A DNA stretch of 64,000 nucleotides from Cordilura impudica. Taxonomy: Eukaryota > Arthropoda > Insecta > Diptera > Scathophagidae. Made by a program: the position numbers and the translations under genes. Location of the stretch: the NCBI GenBank assembly GCA_963682025.1, contig OY821517.1:51462662-51526661 (forward strand), read 5' to 3'. How positions within the stretch are numbered: the first letter of the stretch is position 1; each line of letters begins with the position of its first letter. Of the stretch, positions 44,861 to 56,628 are shown piece by piece. Under the pieces are notes generated by a model. It did no database searches. It saw nothing but the letters and a program-made list of their open reading frames with translations, and was not told the DNA's origin.

Positions 44861-46716
44861 TTATTTCTTATAATTCTTAGCCTTCTTATTATTTGCTTTT
44901 CTATGAATAGTAATATTTGGTTCAGACTGCAAAATCATTCTTTCAATTAAATCCTTATTTGTTGACTCGCGACTATTTTTTCTGGTATGATTTAATCGGG
45001 TCTTTCTAAAAACTTTATGAGTTGCTTCTATAGCTTCCTCCGACAGCATTCCAACAGGTATTTTTGAATGTTTCAGGAATTCTACACAATGAACAAGAAT
45101 TGTATTAACTGTGGCTGGCATGTAATACCAAGCGTAATTTTCAATTTACACATACCATGTATCTCTTAGAAGCTGATCAAAATTGTTGACATTGATTTCG
45201 TCACCACTAGAAAGTGTTTTCAAAATATATGAAAAATTTCGGATAAGGGTGGGATCAACTTCAGTTATTTTGGAAGACATTTCAATATTGTTAAAAAATC
45301 GTCTTGCTGTGTTACCATCATTCGATGTTCCATAAACAGTCTTAACTTTATCGAGCAATAGTCCCATCTCCTCTTTGAATTGAGCTTGAATTTTATATTT
45401 TCTTTCACTAACAATGTTTTTATCGTCTGGTTTACAAACTTTCCAAATTCGAAGTGGTAGTCTATATGATATGTGAAGGACACATTCAAAAAACTTAATC
45501 CAAGCATGTAAGGTTGATAATCCGTATTTATAAAACTCCTCGGTTTTTACGTTCCGTTTTAAGACATCAACTGAATTCATTTCAGACAGTTTTGCCCCAC
45601 AAGCAAAGCATGACGAACTGCTCTTGTTTTCTGTTAAAACATTCAAGACAGCTCCATCCATCATCGTTAGATGCATATTCAAATGAACATTAAAGCTAGT
45701 GTCACTTGATACATATGTGTATGTTTCCAATCTATCTATTTCTGTTTGAATACTGTCTTTTACAGATTTGATCAAGGATGCATTTTCTTTTTGTAAATAA
45801 AACCGAATTGGTCGACAATGTTAAGTGGAAGAATGTTTAATATTATTCCATACTACTGCTTCACTACCCCAGTTCAAAAATCTTAACGGCACAAATGAGA
45901 CAATAAAAAGAAACTCATCGTTGGAATCCGGGTCATTAAATTTCTGTTTGTAATTGCTATGCCCTGAACTACCGTCAAACCCCCATTTAATATCGCAAAT
46001 AAGGTCATCTTTTGATTTGATGTTATATAAATCTAAATAACTTTTCGCAGTCATATTCAAAAAGTTTTGCAATTGAATTTCTACAGACGTTTCCGAAACT
46101 AAAACTGCGTCTGGAATATATTTTTTCTTCGCATTTTGCATTTTCCGTCATACTATGACGGAAAGCAATGTTGGTATTGCCTGAAATATAAATCCATATC
46201 TAAAAAAAAGTACCAAAGCTTTATCTACCGGTATAGATGTTTGAGTTGCTGGGTCGGAAATTCTCTTAACAGCCTTTTGCAGTAAGTTTGGATTTGTATT
46301 TGAAACAAGTTTATCCACTTTTCGCCTTTTGGTGCGATCCGAGCAATCATCAAAGTCTGTCGAAGGTCTTCCTCTACGGCTGGTGCTAGGTTCCTAAATA
46401 ACACAATCATTTAGAAACATAGAAATTATGTTCCATATAATGTACTTACAAAAGATAAACATGCATCAATTATAACAAAAGGTGATTTTAGCCACGATCC
46501 GAACTTTTCTTCAAACCTCTCTCTCATGTAGTGACACCTTTGCCAATTAGTTTTTATTTTTAATAATATAAATTGAATTTCTTTAATTATCTTCTCATTT
46601 TGTTTTAATTTTAACTCTTCTTCTAAATACGCAATTACTTCTCCCTGGGCAGCACTTGGAGAACGATGCCTGAGCCAAATATTAAAAAATTGTTGAATTT
46701 TCACCTGTCTCGACAC
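44861..46716 (-). pseudogene. RAG1/Transib-like transposase, nearly complete
   Basis: Minus strand. Exon 1 is 46716-46450 (89 codons, MSRQVKIQQFFNIWLRHRSP ...). A 56-bp intron (GTAAGT...TTATTTAG) follows. Exon 2 runs from 46393 to the stop at 44861 in one frame, broken only by in-frame stops near 46150, 45821 and 45146. Core motifs: WGFDGSSGHSNYKQKF (Asp codon 45976), LTMMDGAVLN followed by a Cys-x2-Cys (CFAC) (Asp codon 45658), GTSNDGNTARRFF, and LSEEAIEATHKVFRK followed by a TRK (Glu codon 45028). D-D is 106 residues and D-E about 210. By known family features these match the RAG1 D600/D708 with zinc pair/NGNxAR/E962 order. Transib enzymes are cut-and-paste transposases. The stops make this copy inactive. 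A domesticated gene is less likely. Confidence 0.7.
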
Positions 46717-46918
46717 TGAAAATTTAAAGAATTAATGAAAGGGGGAAGAAGAGGGACGAGAAACTTACTTTTTTGAAACTCTACACACTTGTCCAAATAT
46801 TATATTAAATTATTGGAAAAGTATTTTTTGGTATTTTTTTTACACTCCACTGAACTTGAATGTTTTTAACAACTTCCATTTTCGCTTTTTGTTTACATTC
46901 GGTATAACGGTAAACCAC

Positions 46919-49790
46919 ATATGATGAATTTCATGTAAAAATCGAGATGCATTGAACCCGACCCCCTCACATATCGATGAAATTTTGTTCGTAGCTAAAT
47001 TTGATCAACACAAACAAACCCTCATTTTTAGAAATGACTGTTTTGCGATTTTTTGGGCGTGGCACAGTGGGAAAGTTTTCGAAAAAACGCGAAAATGGTC
47101 GAAAAGTGCTCCATTTAAAATGCAATAACTCAAAATCGGCTGAACCGATTTCCATGATCTTAGTATCATTAAAAAGATATTTTAACAGGCTTTATGACAC
47201 GTTTGAAAAAAAAAAAAAATACACCAAAAAGATCAAGGGTTTTTTTACAGTGTATTATTTTTTTAGAAAGGTTTATCCTTCACCTATAGCATATCCAAAA
47301 AGTAAAATGGGTTCTTTTTTAGTTTTTTTTATATAATTTTTTAAGTAGTGTCACTTCTAGTAATACGTACCGAAAGTTTTTGAAATAATTCGAATAACAG
47401 CGAAAATATCTGCTCACATTCTTACACATTTACAAAATAGTTCAACAATTCTAACATTTTTTAAATGTTTACAAATAAAAAACCATCAACAATTGTTTAT
47501 ATTATTTGCCAAATGATTCTCGGTTGGTGGTTACCGTTTCCAGAGAACACATCTAATCGTTGTATTCCACTTTTTGTATATTATTTCTTCAGTTTGGTTA
47601 TTTTCAAAATGTTTTAGCATATGCGTTTTTAGATTATTTAACTTTTTGAAGCATTACAATCAACGAATTTGAGAACATCTTTGTAGTCGGTAAATGTGCA
47701 TTCTCCTTCAAAACAAAATGATTTTAAGCGACTTTTTTCAAACATCAATTTCATATTCTGATGCAATGTGCATACACAGATATTTTGCTGGTTTCCAACT
47801 CCAAGTTTCATACAATTTTTTGGCCTTAACATTGTAAATTTTGTAAAACCAACTTTGGCCAAGGGATGTTTTTTTTTTTAAATTCGTAGTAAGATTCGCG
47901 TAGTGAAGATACCATCAGTCTTTTTCGAACTTTTTCACGTAAGTTTCCTTGTTTAATAGTAATTGAATCTTGGGATCCTGGCATCATTCGGCAAATTTCA
48001 TCATCTTCATAAAATAATTTGACTGTGCTTAGAGTTTAGGTTGGTAAACTACGTCTGCTCATTTTTAAAAGATTGATATCTGCAAACTTCGCTTTATTCC
48101 TTTGGATATCTTTACTTTTTTTTTGATACAATCGTGAGATATATCATCCCCAAAACGATCTTTAATTTCTGCGTGACTCATATTGATTGGTAAGAGAGAT
48201 AAAAGTTTTTGCTTTTCCAAAAGATTTGAGCTGTTATCTATTTGATATTTGATGTTTTGCAAAATTTCTTCGTAAATGGCTTTGACGTTTTCAAGTTGCA
48301 CTGACAAATCAGATAATGGATCAACTCCAAGTGAATCTGCTATATTTTCCAAAATTTGCACTGATTTTCTATTTCTGTATGCATCTCGTTTGATATATTT
48401 CCTTTTAAGAGGCGTCATTTGGTTTGGTAGATGCGGAATAATGTGATCATTTATATTTTCAATGAGTTCGTTGCTTTCGATGTTTGTATTACGGCTGGTA
48501 CAAGTTGGAAGTTCATTCAATTCTTCGCTAATTTCATCGCTGGGCGTTATTGGTAAATAATTTGAGACTTCAATCAGCTCCACGTTGGATTCATTACGAG
48601 TGCGCGCTTTTCTCAGTGTATTCCGGCAAGTTTCGCAAATACGGCTACAATGAATGTTGGCGACAATACTCAATTATATTTGAAGCCTCGTTCTCACTTA
48701 TTTTACGAAGCGAAGCGCAACACTTATTAGATATTTTTATGCATCTGTACTTATTGTTTGAATTCATATTCACTCAAATTTTTAAAATATATGCGTAAAA
48801 ATTGTAATGGGATATCTTGGCTTCTCGAAACTGTTTATAATTATGAATTTCGGTACGTTGCACTTTTAAAATATGGACTTGTAATTTTTGCGTTCGTCGA
48901 CACTTGTAGAATGAGTAAAATCGATCAATGCACTCCTATTTATACTGTGTATTGTTCACTAGTTTACTGACAGGTACTTATAAATGGGTGCATATTCTTT
49001 TACGGTGGCTATATACCTGTTTCACCATGTGTGAGTTTTAAATTTTCCGAATAATGACCACCCTTAAATGTGGGTTGAATTTCTGTAAAAAAGTCATACA
49101 AGTCGCCAACTGAAAAACCCAAATAATTAAAAATTACTTTGCTTACGCAATCATAAAAATTAAATAACCCTTTGTTTATTCCGTTTTGTTAATTCTGAGA
49201 ATCATAAAAAATATGATCGAGGGTTTTTGCGAAGAATGTTGTGCATATATAAGTAAATTTTTGAAATTCATACCTTTACTCAATTGCGAATAAAAGCGAA
49301 TTGAGTTGGCAAATCATGTGTTGTACTGTGTTATTTTACCTGTATATAAAATATAAGGGCAATTACTAGAAGTGACACTACTTAAAAAATTATATAAAAG
49401 AAAGGATAAACCTTTCTAAAAAAATAATACACTGTAAAAAAACCCTTGATCTTTTTGCTATAAAATTTTTTGCAGTGTATTTTTATTTTTTTTTTCAAAC
49501 GTGTCATAAAGCCTGTTAAAATATCTTTTCAATGATACCAAGATCATGGAAATCGGTTCAGCAGATTCTGAGTTATTGCATTTTAAATGGAGCACTTTTG
49601 GACCATTTTCGCGTTTTTTCGAAAACTTTCCCACTGTGCCACGCCCAAAAAATCGCAAAACAGTCATTTCTAAAAATGAGGGTTGTTTGTATTGATCAAA
49701 TTTAGCTATGAACAAAATTTCATCGATATCTGAGGTGGTCGGGTTCAAAATTTCAGTTTTATCTTGATTTTTAAATGAAATTCATCATAT
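46919..49790 (-). mobile_element. DNA transposon with ~400-bp terminal inverted repeats
   Basis: The left arm 46919-47345 and right arm 49376-49790 are near-identical in inverse (shared: GATGAATTTCAT, GGGCGTGGCACAGTGGGAAA, CATAAAGCCTGTTAAAATAT, AAGTAGTGTCACTTCTAGTA). Between them lie remnants of a transposase-like gene on the minus strand. The outermost ends and target duplication could not be fixed. Superfamily not assigned. Confidence 0.75.
47638..48760 (-). pseudogene. Transposase-like gene of the long-TIR element, N-terminal half
   Basis: Minus strand, three pieces. About 48760-48670: CIKISNKCCASLRKISENEA, Cys-containing, frameshifted. 48673-48065: CSRICETCRNTLRKAR, a basic PLKRKYIKRDAYRNRKSV region, and LLPINMSHAEIKDRFGDD, which looks like an HTH. 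About 48050-47638: FYEDDEICRMMPGSQDSITI, EKVRKRLMVSSLRESYYEFK, LRPKNCMKLGVG, ICVCTLHQNMKLM. I recall a widespread uncharacterised animal protein family with the RMMPG, LRPK and CxCxxHQN motifs, but I cannot name its superfamily. The C-terminal half is absent, so this copy is non-autonomous. Confidence 0.6.
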
Positions 49791-50108
49791 GACATACCAA
49801 ACGTGCCAAAAAACGAGTTGCCATTTCATTGTATTCTAACAAGTTTATTCAATCCTAAATTATACTGTTTTACCAACAGTTTTTATTTTAACTTACCGAA
49901 TTAAATTTGCGTCATTTTTATCATTTTTATATATCGATATTTTCTTTACTACAACTATTAACTTTGAATACTCATAACTTTTTGGAAATATAACATTTTT
50001 TAAAAATTCTTTTTGATTTGACATAAATGAAGTGTTGTTTGTACAACGACACCAACCTTTTTTAAACACTAGTACAGTGATATTTTTCATTTTTGGCCGC
50101 CCTCACGA

Positions 50109-50115
50109 CACTGTG
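50109..50115 (-). other. RAG-like heptamer/12-spacer/nonamer-like string
   Basis: On the minus strand CACAGTG is followed by a 12-bp spacer and CCAAAAATG (50088-50115), resembling a 12-RSS (nonamer consensus ACAAAAACC, 6 of 9 matching). A forward CACAGTG at 44628-44634 lies on the other side of the RAG1-like gene. The 5-bp flanks (TGTTC and CAACG) are not duplicates, so they are not proven ends of one element. Confidence 0.2.
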
Positions 50116-50551
50116 CAACGGAATAAAATATGGAAAATTGATATATTCTCTTTAACAAGTTTAACAATAAATCGATTAAAACATAAAGCAAAACAAAAAA
50201 TGCATTGAATTATATAAAAATCCTGGAAGCAGTGCTATACAAAAACAACTGGAAGATTTTTGAATCTAGTTTAGCCTATAATTTTAGAATTCAATAAAAA
50301 AAACACATAAAAAACTTTAAAGGGTCGGAGTTTAAAATATTTATTTAGTTTTATTTATGCATTTTTCAATTACAGCCAATTGTTTTTAACGCGATTTAAT
50401 TTCATGCAACAAATTGAAGTGTAGTGTGAAGACCATTGGTCAAATTATTTTTTAAACGTTTAACGCTAAAAGGCGTTAATTGTCAATTAATGTTTTTTTT
50501 TTTATTTATTTAAATAAGTGCATTCTCTAATTGAAATTCAAAGCTGACTTA

Positions 50552-50697
50552 GAACCAGTTTTTGAGTAATCAGTTAAACCTAGTTTTGTTAAACTAAGAA
50601 TTTATTCATCAATTCCTTTATGAATTTGGACGTGTCTGACAAAATTAATTCTCGGTTTAACTAAACTAGGTTTAACTGACGTCTCAAAAACTGGGCC
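50552..50697. mobile_element. 146-bp MITE with TTA target duplication (PIF/Harbinger-like)
   Basis: About 55-bp inverted repeats (CAGTTTTTGAG, CAGTTAAACCTAGTTT, GTTAAAC...) with GAACCAG at the left end and CTGGGCC at the right, TTA on both sides (50549-50551 and 50698-50700). A TTA duplication is typical of PIF/Harbinger-type MITEs. No coding. Confidence 0.7.
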
Positions 50698-50700
50698 TTA

Positions 50701-51294
50701 ATCAGTTTGTTTTACTTTCCAATGTATCCACATATAATTATTGGCTGCTTCCTGTGTAATTTGTGTTTTTTTAGGTTTTCTATGAAGAAATAAAGATTCT
50801 GTTATTAAATTTTAAATATTCTATATTGAAGTGAATTTTACGGGACTATGCCAAAATGCAATGAACTCCACTTTTTCTTACTTTTGCTCATAACGGCAAA
50901 TACAAAAGACAAAATATACCAATTACAACAAGTATATTGTAGCAGGCAAAAGCATACACATATACAAAAACACTTGTTTCAAAGTTGTTCTATATTTAGT
51001 TTCTTATAGTGGGAAAGTTCGATAGAAGAACTCTTTGCCTGGATTCTCATTGCATTGGTTTCACAGCAAAGATATTAACTTTTTACCAAATAAACTATCT
51101 ACTGCTTGGTTACTGATGAGGGTTGGTGACTCTTCCCGAAAGAGCTGTATAATCTGTCATGCAGAATATATATAAATTTTTTAAACAAATGTGCCAATGT
51201 TTTTTGTTTTATTCTAAAGTCTAAACATTTGATCTTGAGCCTGAAAAAATTTTCAAACTCAATCATTGAAAAGATCAAAAACAATGTTTTTACA
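50701..51294. other. No clear feature
   Basis: AT-rich sequence with no recognisable coding or repeat. The same is true of about 49800-50100 and 50120-50540. Confidence 0.4.
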
Positions 51295-51938
51295 TCTATT
51301 ATATTAACAAGCTAGGCGATTTCTTGTGGCCGATGTTTTGCTCTATTTTATCTGTTTGCTCTGTTTTATCTCGATTTTGGCCAAATGTATATTATTTGAA
51401 ATGTATTTCTTTATAGCCGTTTTGCAGATTTACAGATTTTGAAATTTTTCGCTTTATTTTGAGTAAATTGCATTTAAGTTCGCTACTAACACATATATGC
51501 ATAAAATTATACATATCGAGGGCTTATATTCAAAAAGGGCTATCTGTATCAATAATTATTTTAAAAGGAGCATGTAAAACCAATTTATTAATAAGCTCTG
51601 AAAGTATTTGTCGATCAATTTGCTACAATATCTATTAAGAAATAGTCGTACTAATCATGTATGATATCAAAATTAATATTATATTTGACAGTTATATCAG
51701 AGAACAATTTGAAATCAAAAATTAATATTGCTGCCAAATGTAGATAGCACTTTTTGAATATAAGCCCTCGATATGCTATGTGTGTTTTATTAAATTTGTT
51801 AATGTGTTTGTTAATGAGTTTGTTATCTTCATTCACAATAATAATAAACCATTAAAGTGTTGGTTTGTGAATTGGCTAAGTTTACAAATAAAGCTGCCTA
51901 GAAATTGCACTCGAATTTCGAGCGCTGGAATCTGCTAG
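51295..51938 (+). mobile_element. Helitron family H copy carrying a MITE
   Basis: Starts TCTATTATATTAACAAGCTA and ends GCTGGAATCTGCTAG, between A and T. The body is interrupted at 51516-51771 by a TA-flanked MITE. It is otherwise of the GAGTTTGTTATCTTCATTCA subtype. Confidence 0.85.
51516..51771. mobile_element. 256-bp MITE with TA target duplication
   Basis: Inverted ends TCGAGGGCTTATATTCAAAA...TTTTGAATATAAGCCCTCGA, extending over 30 bp with few mismatches, TA on each side. It is inserted in a Helitron and so is younger than it. No coding. Confidence 0.85.
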
Positions 51939-52734
51939 TTTGTACAAATAGAAAATAACAAATACTAATTACTGTTAACACTTTATTTAGGTGAATGAAT
52001 AAGCTTTATTTAATATGGATGTGAAGCCATTGGAGTTTTGGATATGAAAAACATTTCTCATATTCTTTTCTTTCAAATGTTGAGTTAAATAGTTGATTAA
52101 GCATGAGTTGAAGTAATAGGCAGAAGGATGCTGACGATGAACAAGTCGCTTTGTTCGAAAGTAGCTACTCCATCTAGCGCTGTCTTCAATTTTTTTCTAA
52201 TATTTCTCTTACATTACAAAAATTATTATCTTTCTTTCATTAGAAAAATATATACATGATCTTAAACCGAACAATAAATGACTAATTATTCCAATACAGA
52301 TCAACAATACATAACAATAACAGATCCTCAATAGTATAAAATTGGATTAATATAAACGGCGCGCCGTTTACAAAAAAATTTGTTATGAAAGTTATGAAAG
52401 CAGTCGGCCGTGCCGTGCGGCCTGAATTAGTTTCTCAAAACTTATGTAGCTAGTAATAAAAAAATTTTATTCAAAATATGTTCAGTTGAACCATTCATAA
52501 GACTGTGTAACATATTGCGGGGTCATTCTCTGTGGGGTGAGAAATTCTAAGCCATGGTGACAGCACTTGGCCAGTATTGTTAAACCTCTAATATGTTTCG
52601 CGTTCTCATTAATGACCATTAATAATTTCTCATTTCATTCTTCAGAAAAATTGTAGTTAAATGTAAAAAATAAGATTTAATATTAAAAATATCACTCATA
52701 CGTATACATCTCACCTATTCTCCTAAATAATAAT
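51939..52734. other. No gene; one GC-rich palindrome
   Basis: Unique-looking AT-rich DNA. It contains a perfect 18-bp palindrome TAAACGGCGCGCCGTTTA at 52353-52370, unusual for its GC content here. No TE was identified. Confidence 0.45.
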
Positions 52735-53202
52735 TAGACCTCGGAATTTTGAATATTTTTAATTTTTCATCCTATTGACACCAAATTTTGTATTTAAGCG
52801 TTTAATTATAACAAATTTGAGTGAATATCAAAAATATGCAAAAAATACGCTAAAAATATGCTAAAAATATGAAAAATATGCAAAATGTATGTTAGATATG
52901 CTAAAAATATGCAAAATATGCTAAAAAAAAAAAATCATGCTAAACATATGCAAAATATGCTAAAAATGGGTAATATATGAATAATCCTGAGAAAATCCCA
53001 AAAATTTGGAAATACTAAACAACTCATAGAACTGTACTTTTAGTTGAAATTCTTATTGCTTTAACAAAAATAGCGATCCTAATAGGCTGAATTGGGTAGA
53101 AATATTAAACTACGAATTATTAAATTACAAAATTACAATTGGTATAATTTTGACAAGCTATATGATAGCTTCTTTTTCTATCGCGCTGTCCGTTAAGAAA
53201 AA

Positions 53203-55631
53203 TGCCAAAAAAAAATAATCAAAATAAAAAAAAAAAATTATTTGGGAAATTATGCAATAGCCTTTCCGAGAAGTGTTTTAAACAAGATGAAAGTGATTTT
53301 ATTTGCATTTATTGTGAGAGAAAGGTAAAGTATTCAGTGTATCAACATTTTTGATGAATTCAAAACTATGTACATATCTTTGAATGTGTGCCAAAAAAGT
53401 CACAACTAGTTCAGCATCTTGCGACATCTGGTCGCAGAAGATTCAAAGCATCCAATAAAATTATCGATGATATGGCCAGTATGTCTAGCAACATACCAAG
53501 TAACACACCGAGCGACATTGCTAGCAATATTGTTGCTAATACCGAAATTTCCAGCAAAGCATTTCAAGTCGACCTATGCGAAACACTTATAGCAACAAAT
53601 ATACCATGGAATGTTTTAAGCTACGCCATATTCAACACCTTCTTAAAAAAATACGCTGGTCAAACGATTCCGCACAAGAGCACTCTCCGAAAATGCTACT
53701 TGGATAAGTGCTATGAGCAAGCTATCAAAAAACTACGGCATAACTTAAAAGAATACAATATTTGGATATCAGTGAACAAAACTGCAGATAAGCAAGGGCG
53801 GTATGTCGCCAATTTAATTGTTGGTAAATTGAGCGAAAAGGAAGCATCAGCATTATTTATTCTGTCGTGCAAGCAACTAGACCAAGTAAATAACGCGACC
53901 ATTTCCAGATTTGTTAATGATGGCATTCATCATTTGTGGCCACACGGCAACGAGTCGAATGTTTTGTTACTTTTGACAGACGCGACCGCATATATGATTA
54001 AGGCTGGGCAAAATCTGAAAATTGTTTACCCTAATCTTATTCATGTAACATGCATTGCTCATGCATTAAATTTGATTGCCGAAGAAATAAGGTCGTCATT
54101 TCCTCTGCCGAACGCCTTTATTTCAGAAATAAAGTAAAGAAAATATATCTTAAAGCTCCTCTTCGCATTCAGTTATATAAAAATATACTCAAACAAGTAA
54201 GAAAATTATAGTCGGTCTAGACCGACTATACGATACCCTATACCAGGCGTTTAGAGACCCTATCTCTTCGGCCCAACAAACTTGATATAGAAAATAAGCA
54301 TAAACCAAATTTGAGTGGGATTTTTATTAATTTTTTTGGCTGCAGATATGAAAAAGTTCATATCGGATGCTATATCTATATGGGGACTAGGTCCAAACAT
54401 GGACCAATCCTTATCATGTTTGGTAAAGTCTCTTGTATTTTGCAAAAATATATACAAACAAAATTTGAGAAGAATCAGTGCAATATTTTTGTTTTTAATA
54501 GATTTAAGTGAAGGTCGGGAAGCAGTCTATATGGGGCCAAAGGGATCATTTTTGGACTACTAATTAATGGATGAAATGAACGCATACAAAACCAATTTGA
54601 GTACGATCTATATGACAATTTGGATCTTATGGCAATTTATGTCGATTTCATAGGGGTAATTTGTATGGGGGCTAGGTTTGAACATGGACCGATTCTCACC
54701 AATTTCAATAGCGTTCATCCCATGGCCGATAAAAGCTTATATACCGAATTTCATCAAAATATATTCATATTTGCGACCTGCAGTTTGATTACAAGGTTTA
54801 CATGGACACACAGACGGACGGACGGACGCACGGACGGACGGACATTGTTAAATCAACTCAAAAAGTGATTCTGATTCGATCGGTATAATTAAAGATGGGT
54901 CCAGGTCAAATATTTTTGGTTGTTACAAACAGCAGCACAAAGTCATTATACCCAAACCACATAGTGGTATAGGGTATAAAAAGAGCTTCCGCCTGAACCT
55001 GTCACAACCCGATGGGGGACGTGGGGAACATTAACGGCATAAAAGAGGTACATAAGAGATTTATACAGTAAAACATTTTAACATACATTTCAATAAACAC
55101 ATATTTAACAAAATTTTGATTTTTCAATTCAATATCTATTTTAGTTTATTGATATGCTTGATCCCGAAGAAGCAGAATCGATAAAGCAGGCAACGGAGCT
55201 TCTCAAGAATCCAAAGCTATTTGCCGATCTTTTATATATAAAGTCAAATTTTAATAAGCTGCAAGAAATAATAACATGCTGAGAGGCGAAAAGTCTACCC
55301 TTGGCTAAATCGATAGAATTATATGAAGAAGCGGCAAATGTTATTCAGGATACAACTAACTGGTTCAATTGGATCTGATTTAAAAAAGAAATTTGATGCA
55401 ATAATAGAACGAAATCCGGATTTTAGAATTATTTAAAATTATGTATCGTTAATTGAACCAGTTGAATATGAAAATATTCAAAAATATAAATATGCACCTA
55501 TCACATCGTGTGATGTAGAGCGAAGCTTCTCAGCATACAAGATGATTTTCAGTGAAAAACGACAAAGCCTTACAATAACAAATTTAGAAAAGATTATCAT
55601 TATATATTATACAACTAATTATGCTGAATAA
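53203..55631 (+). pseudogene. hAT transposase with BED-like N-terminus, disrupted
   Basis: Starts at 53203 (MPKKNNQNKKKKLFGKL), then a BED-like zinc site (FICIYCERK) and a frameshift near 53350. An open frame of about 250 codons follows to 54137: VPKKSQLVQHLATSGRRRFK, LIATNIPWNVLSYAIFNTFL, WISVNKTADKQGRYVANLIV, LLLLTDATAYMIKAGQNLK, HVTCIAHALNLIAEEI (the hAT CxxHxLNL box). After the family A insertion the C-terminal part appears (ITSCDVERSFSAYKMIFSEK, dimerisation region) and stops at 55631. The middle is shortened and has stops. The first catalytic Asp position reads VNKTAD, where an Asp is usual. Confidence 0.8.
54192..54981 (+). repeat. Family A element, full length, inside the hAT element
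   Basis: AACAAGTAAGAAAATTATAG with a perfect GTCGGTCTAGACCGAC palindrome at one end; the ACCAC-ATA-GTGGT hairpin and TATAGGGTATAAAAA at the other; GGAC core near 54820. About 790 bp. It is one of the best-preserved copies, with A13 at 56629. Confidence 0.9.
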
Positions 55632-55831
55632 TTTGCACAATTTTTAATACCATACAAAAATAGAACAACAACAATAATATAAATGAAATAGTGAAATAAG
55701 AACTAAAAAATTAATATGCACACGTTTTTCGATTCTATTTCCACGAAACGAATATTTGGTGCAATCACAAGTTTCATATATTCATTCTAAAAAAATATGC
55801 TAATATGCAAATTCCGAGATCTAATAATAAT

Positions 55832-56628
55832 CATAAGCCCTAAATATTAAAAAAAAATTATTAAAAAACTTTTTAAAGATTTTATTCTATAAAATTAGTC
55901 TAACATGATTTTCTGAAGCTATTTCCTGAAAAACGGTTCTTGATTTATAGCTGAAAACAAAGCAAGCTAACTTCAAGATAAGGAAAAAATATAAAAGGTC
56001 ATAAAAAAAAGTTTAGCCCCTTTGGAGGTTTTTCTATACCATCCTAATACTTTCACCCTGACTTAGAATTTCTCAACCCCCGCCCACCCTCACGGAATGG
56101 CTGTTATAAATCACAATGTAAGCCAAAAACTCAAGAAGTCACAGCAAACATATTTACACTGCAAAATGCCTTCTAATTATTTTTTCGTCGAAAATTATTA
56201 CGGCCCATGCTGTAAATGAACCAAAATTATTATTTTCCCACACAATAGGTTCATTTTTTGACCTAGCCCTCATATACTATTCGATACACTTTAATAAAAA
56301 AAAAACGAACGTATGAGTTATATTGAGATTACAAAAAAAAATTAATCATACGCAATTTATGATAAAAATTGTGAGAAAAATACTAAAATAAATTATATAT
56401 ATTTCTTCGATTATCCACTAATGTAGGATGGTAGTCCCAGATCAACCCGACCATACAAAGAAAACAACAAATTTGGGAAAATTTGTCTTTATTCCCTACC
56501 ACAAGCACGAGCGATTTTTACCAGTTTGGAAATAGAAAATAATCCGAGCGAGCTAAACTAAAATTCGAACTAAAATTCCTGGATTTTGGCCATGGCAAAC
56601 AACACTTTCTCATTCGTCAAATGCGGCT
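55832..56628. other. No clear feature
   Basis: AT-rich DNA without recognisable coding or repeat structure. Confidence 0.4.

Larger units (their letters stand above)
52735..55823 (+). mobile_element. hAT element, 3.1 kb, perfect 8-bp TSD, carrying a family A copy
   Basis: Flanked by the perfect 8-bp duplication ATAATAAT (52727-52734 and 55824-55831). Inverted ends TAGACCTCGGAATTT...AAATTCCGAGATCTA. Subterminal ATGCTAAAAATATGC repeats cluster at about 52835-52985 and a short relative (AAAATATGCTAATATGC) is next to the right end; these may be transposase-binding sites. A family A copy is inserted at 54192-54981. Confidence 0.9.

Noticed and set aside
47060..47066. CACAGTG heptamer near the RAG1-like gene
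   Set aside because: Part of the long inverted repeat of the neighbouring transposon, present in both arms.
53711..53926. 71-residue minus-strand frame
   Set aside because: Antisense shadow of the hAT transposase frame.
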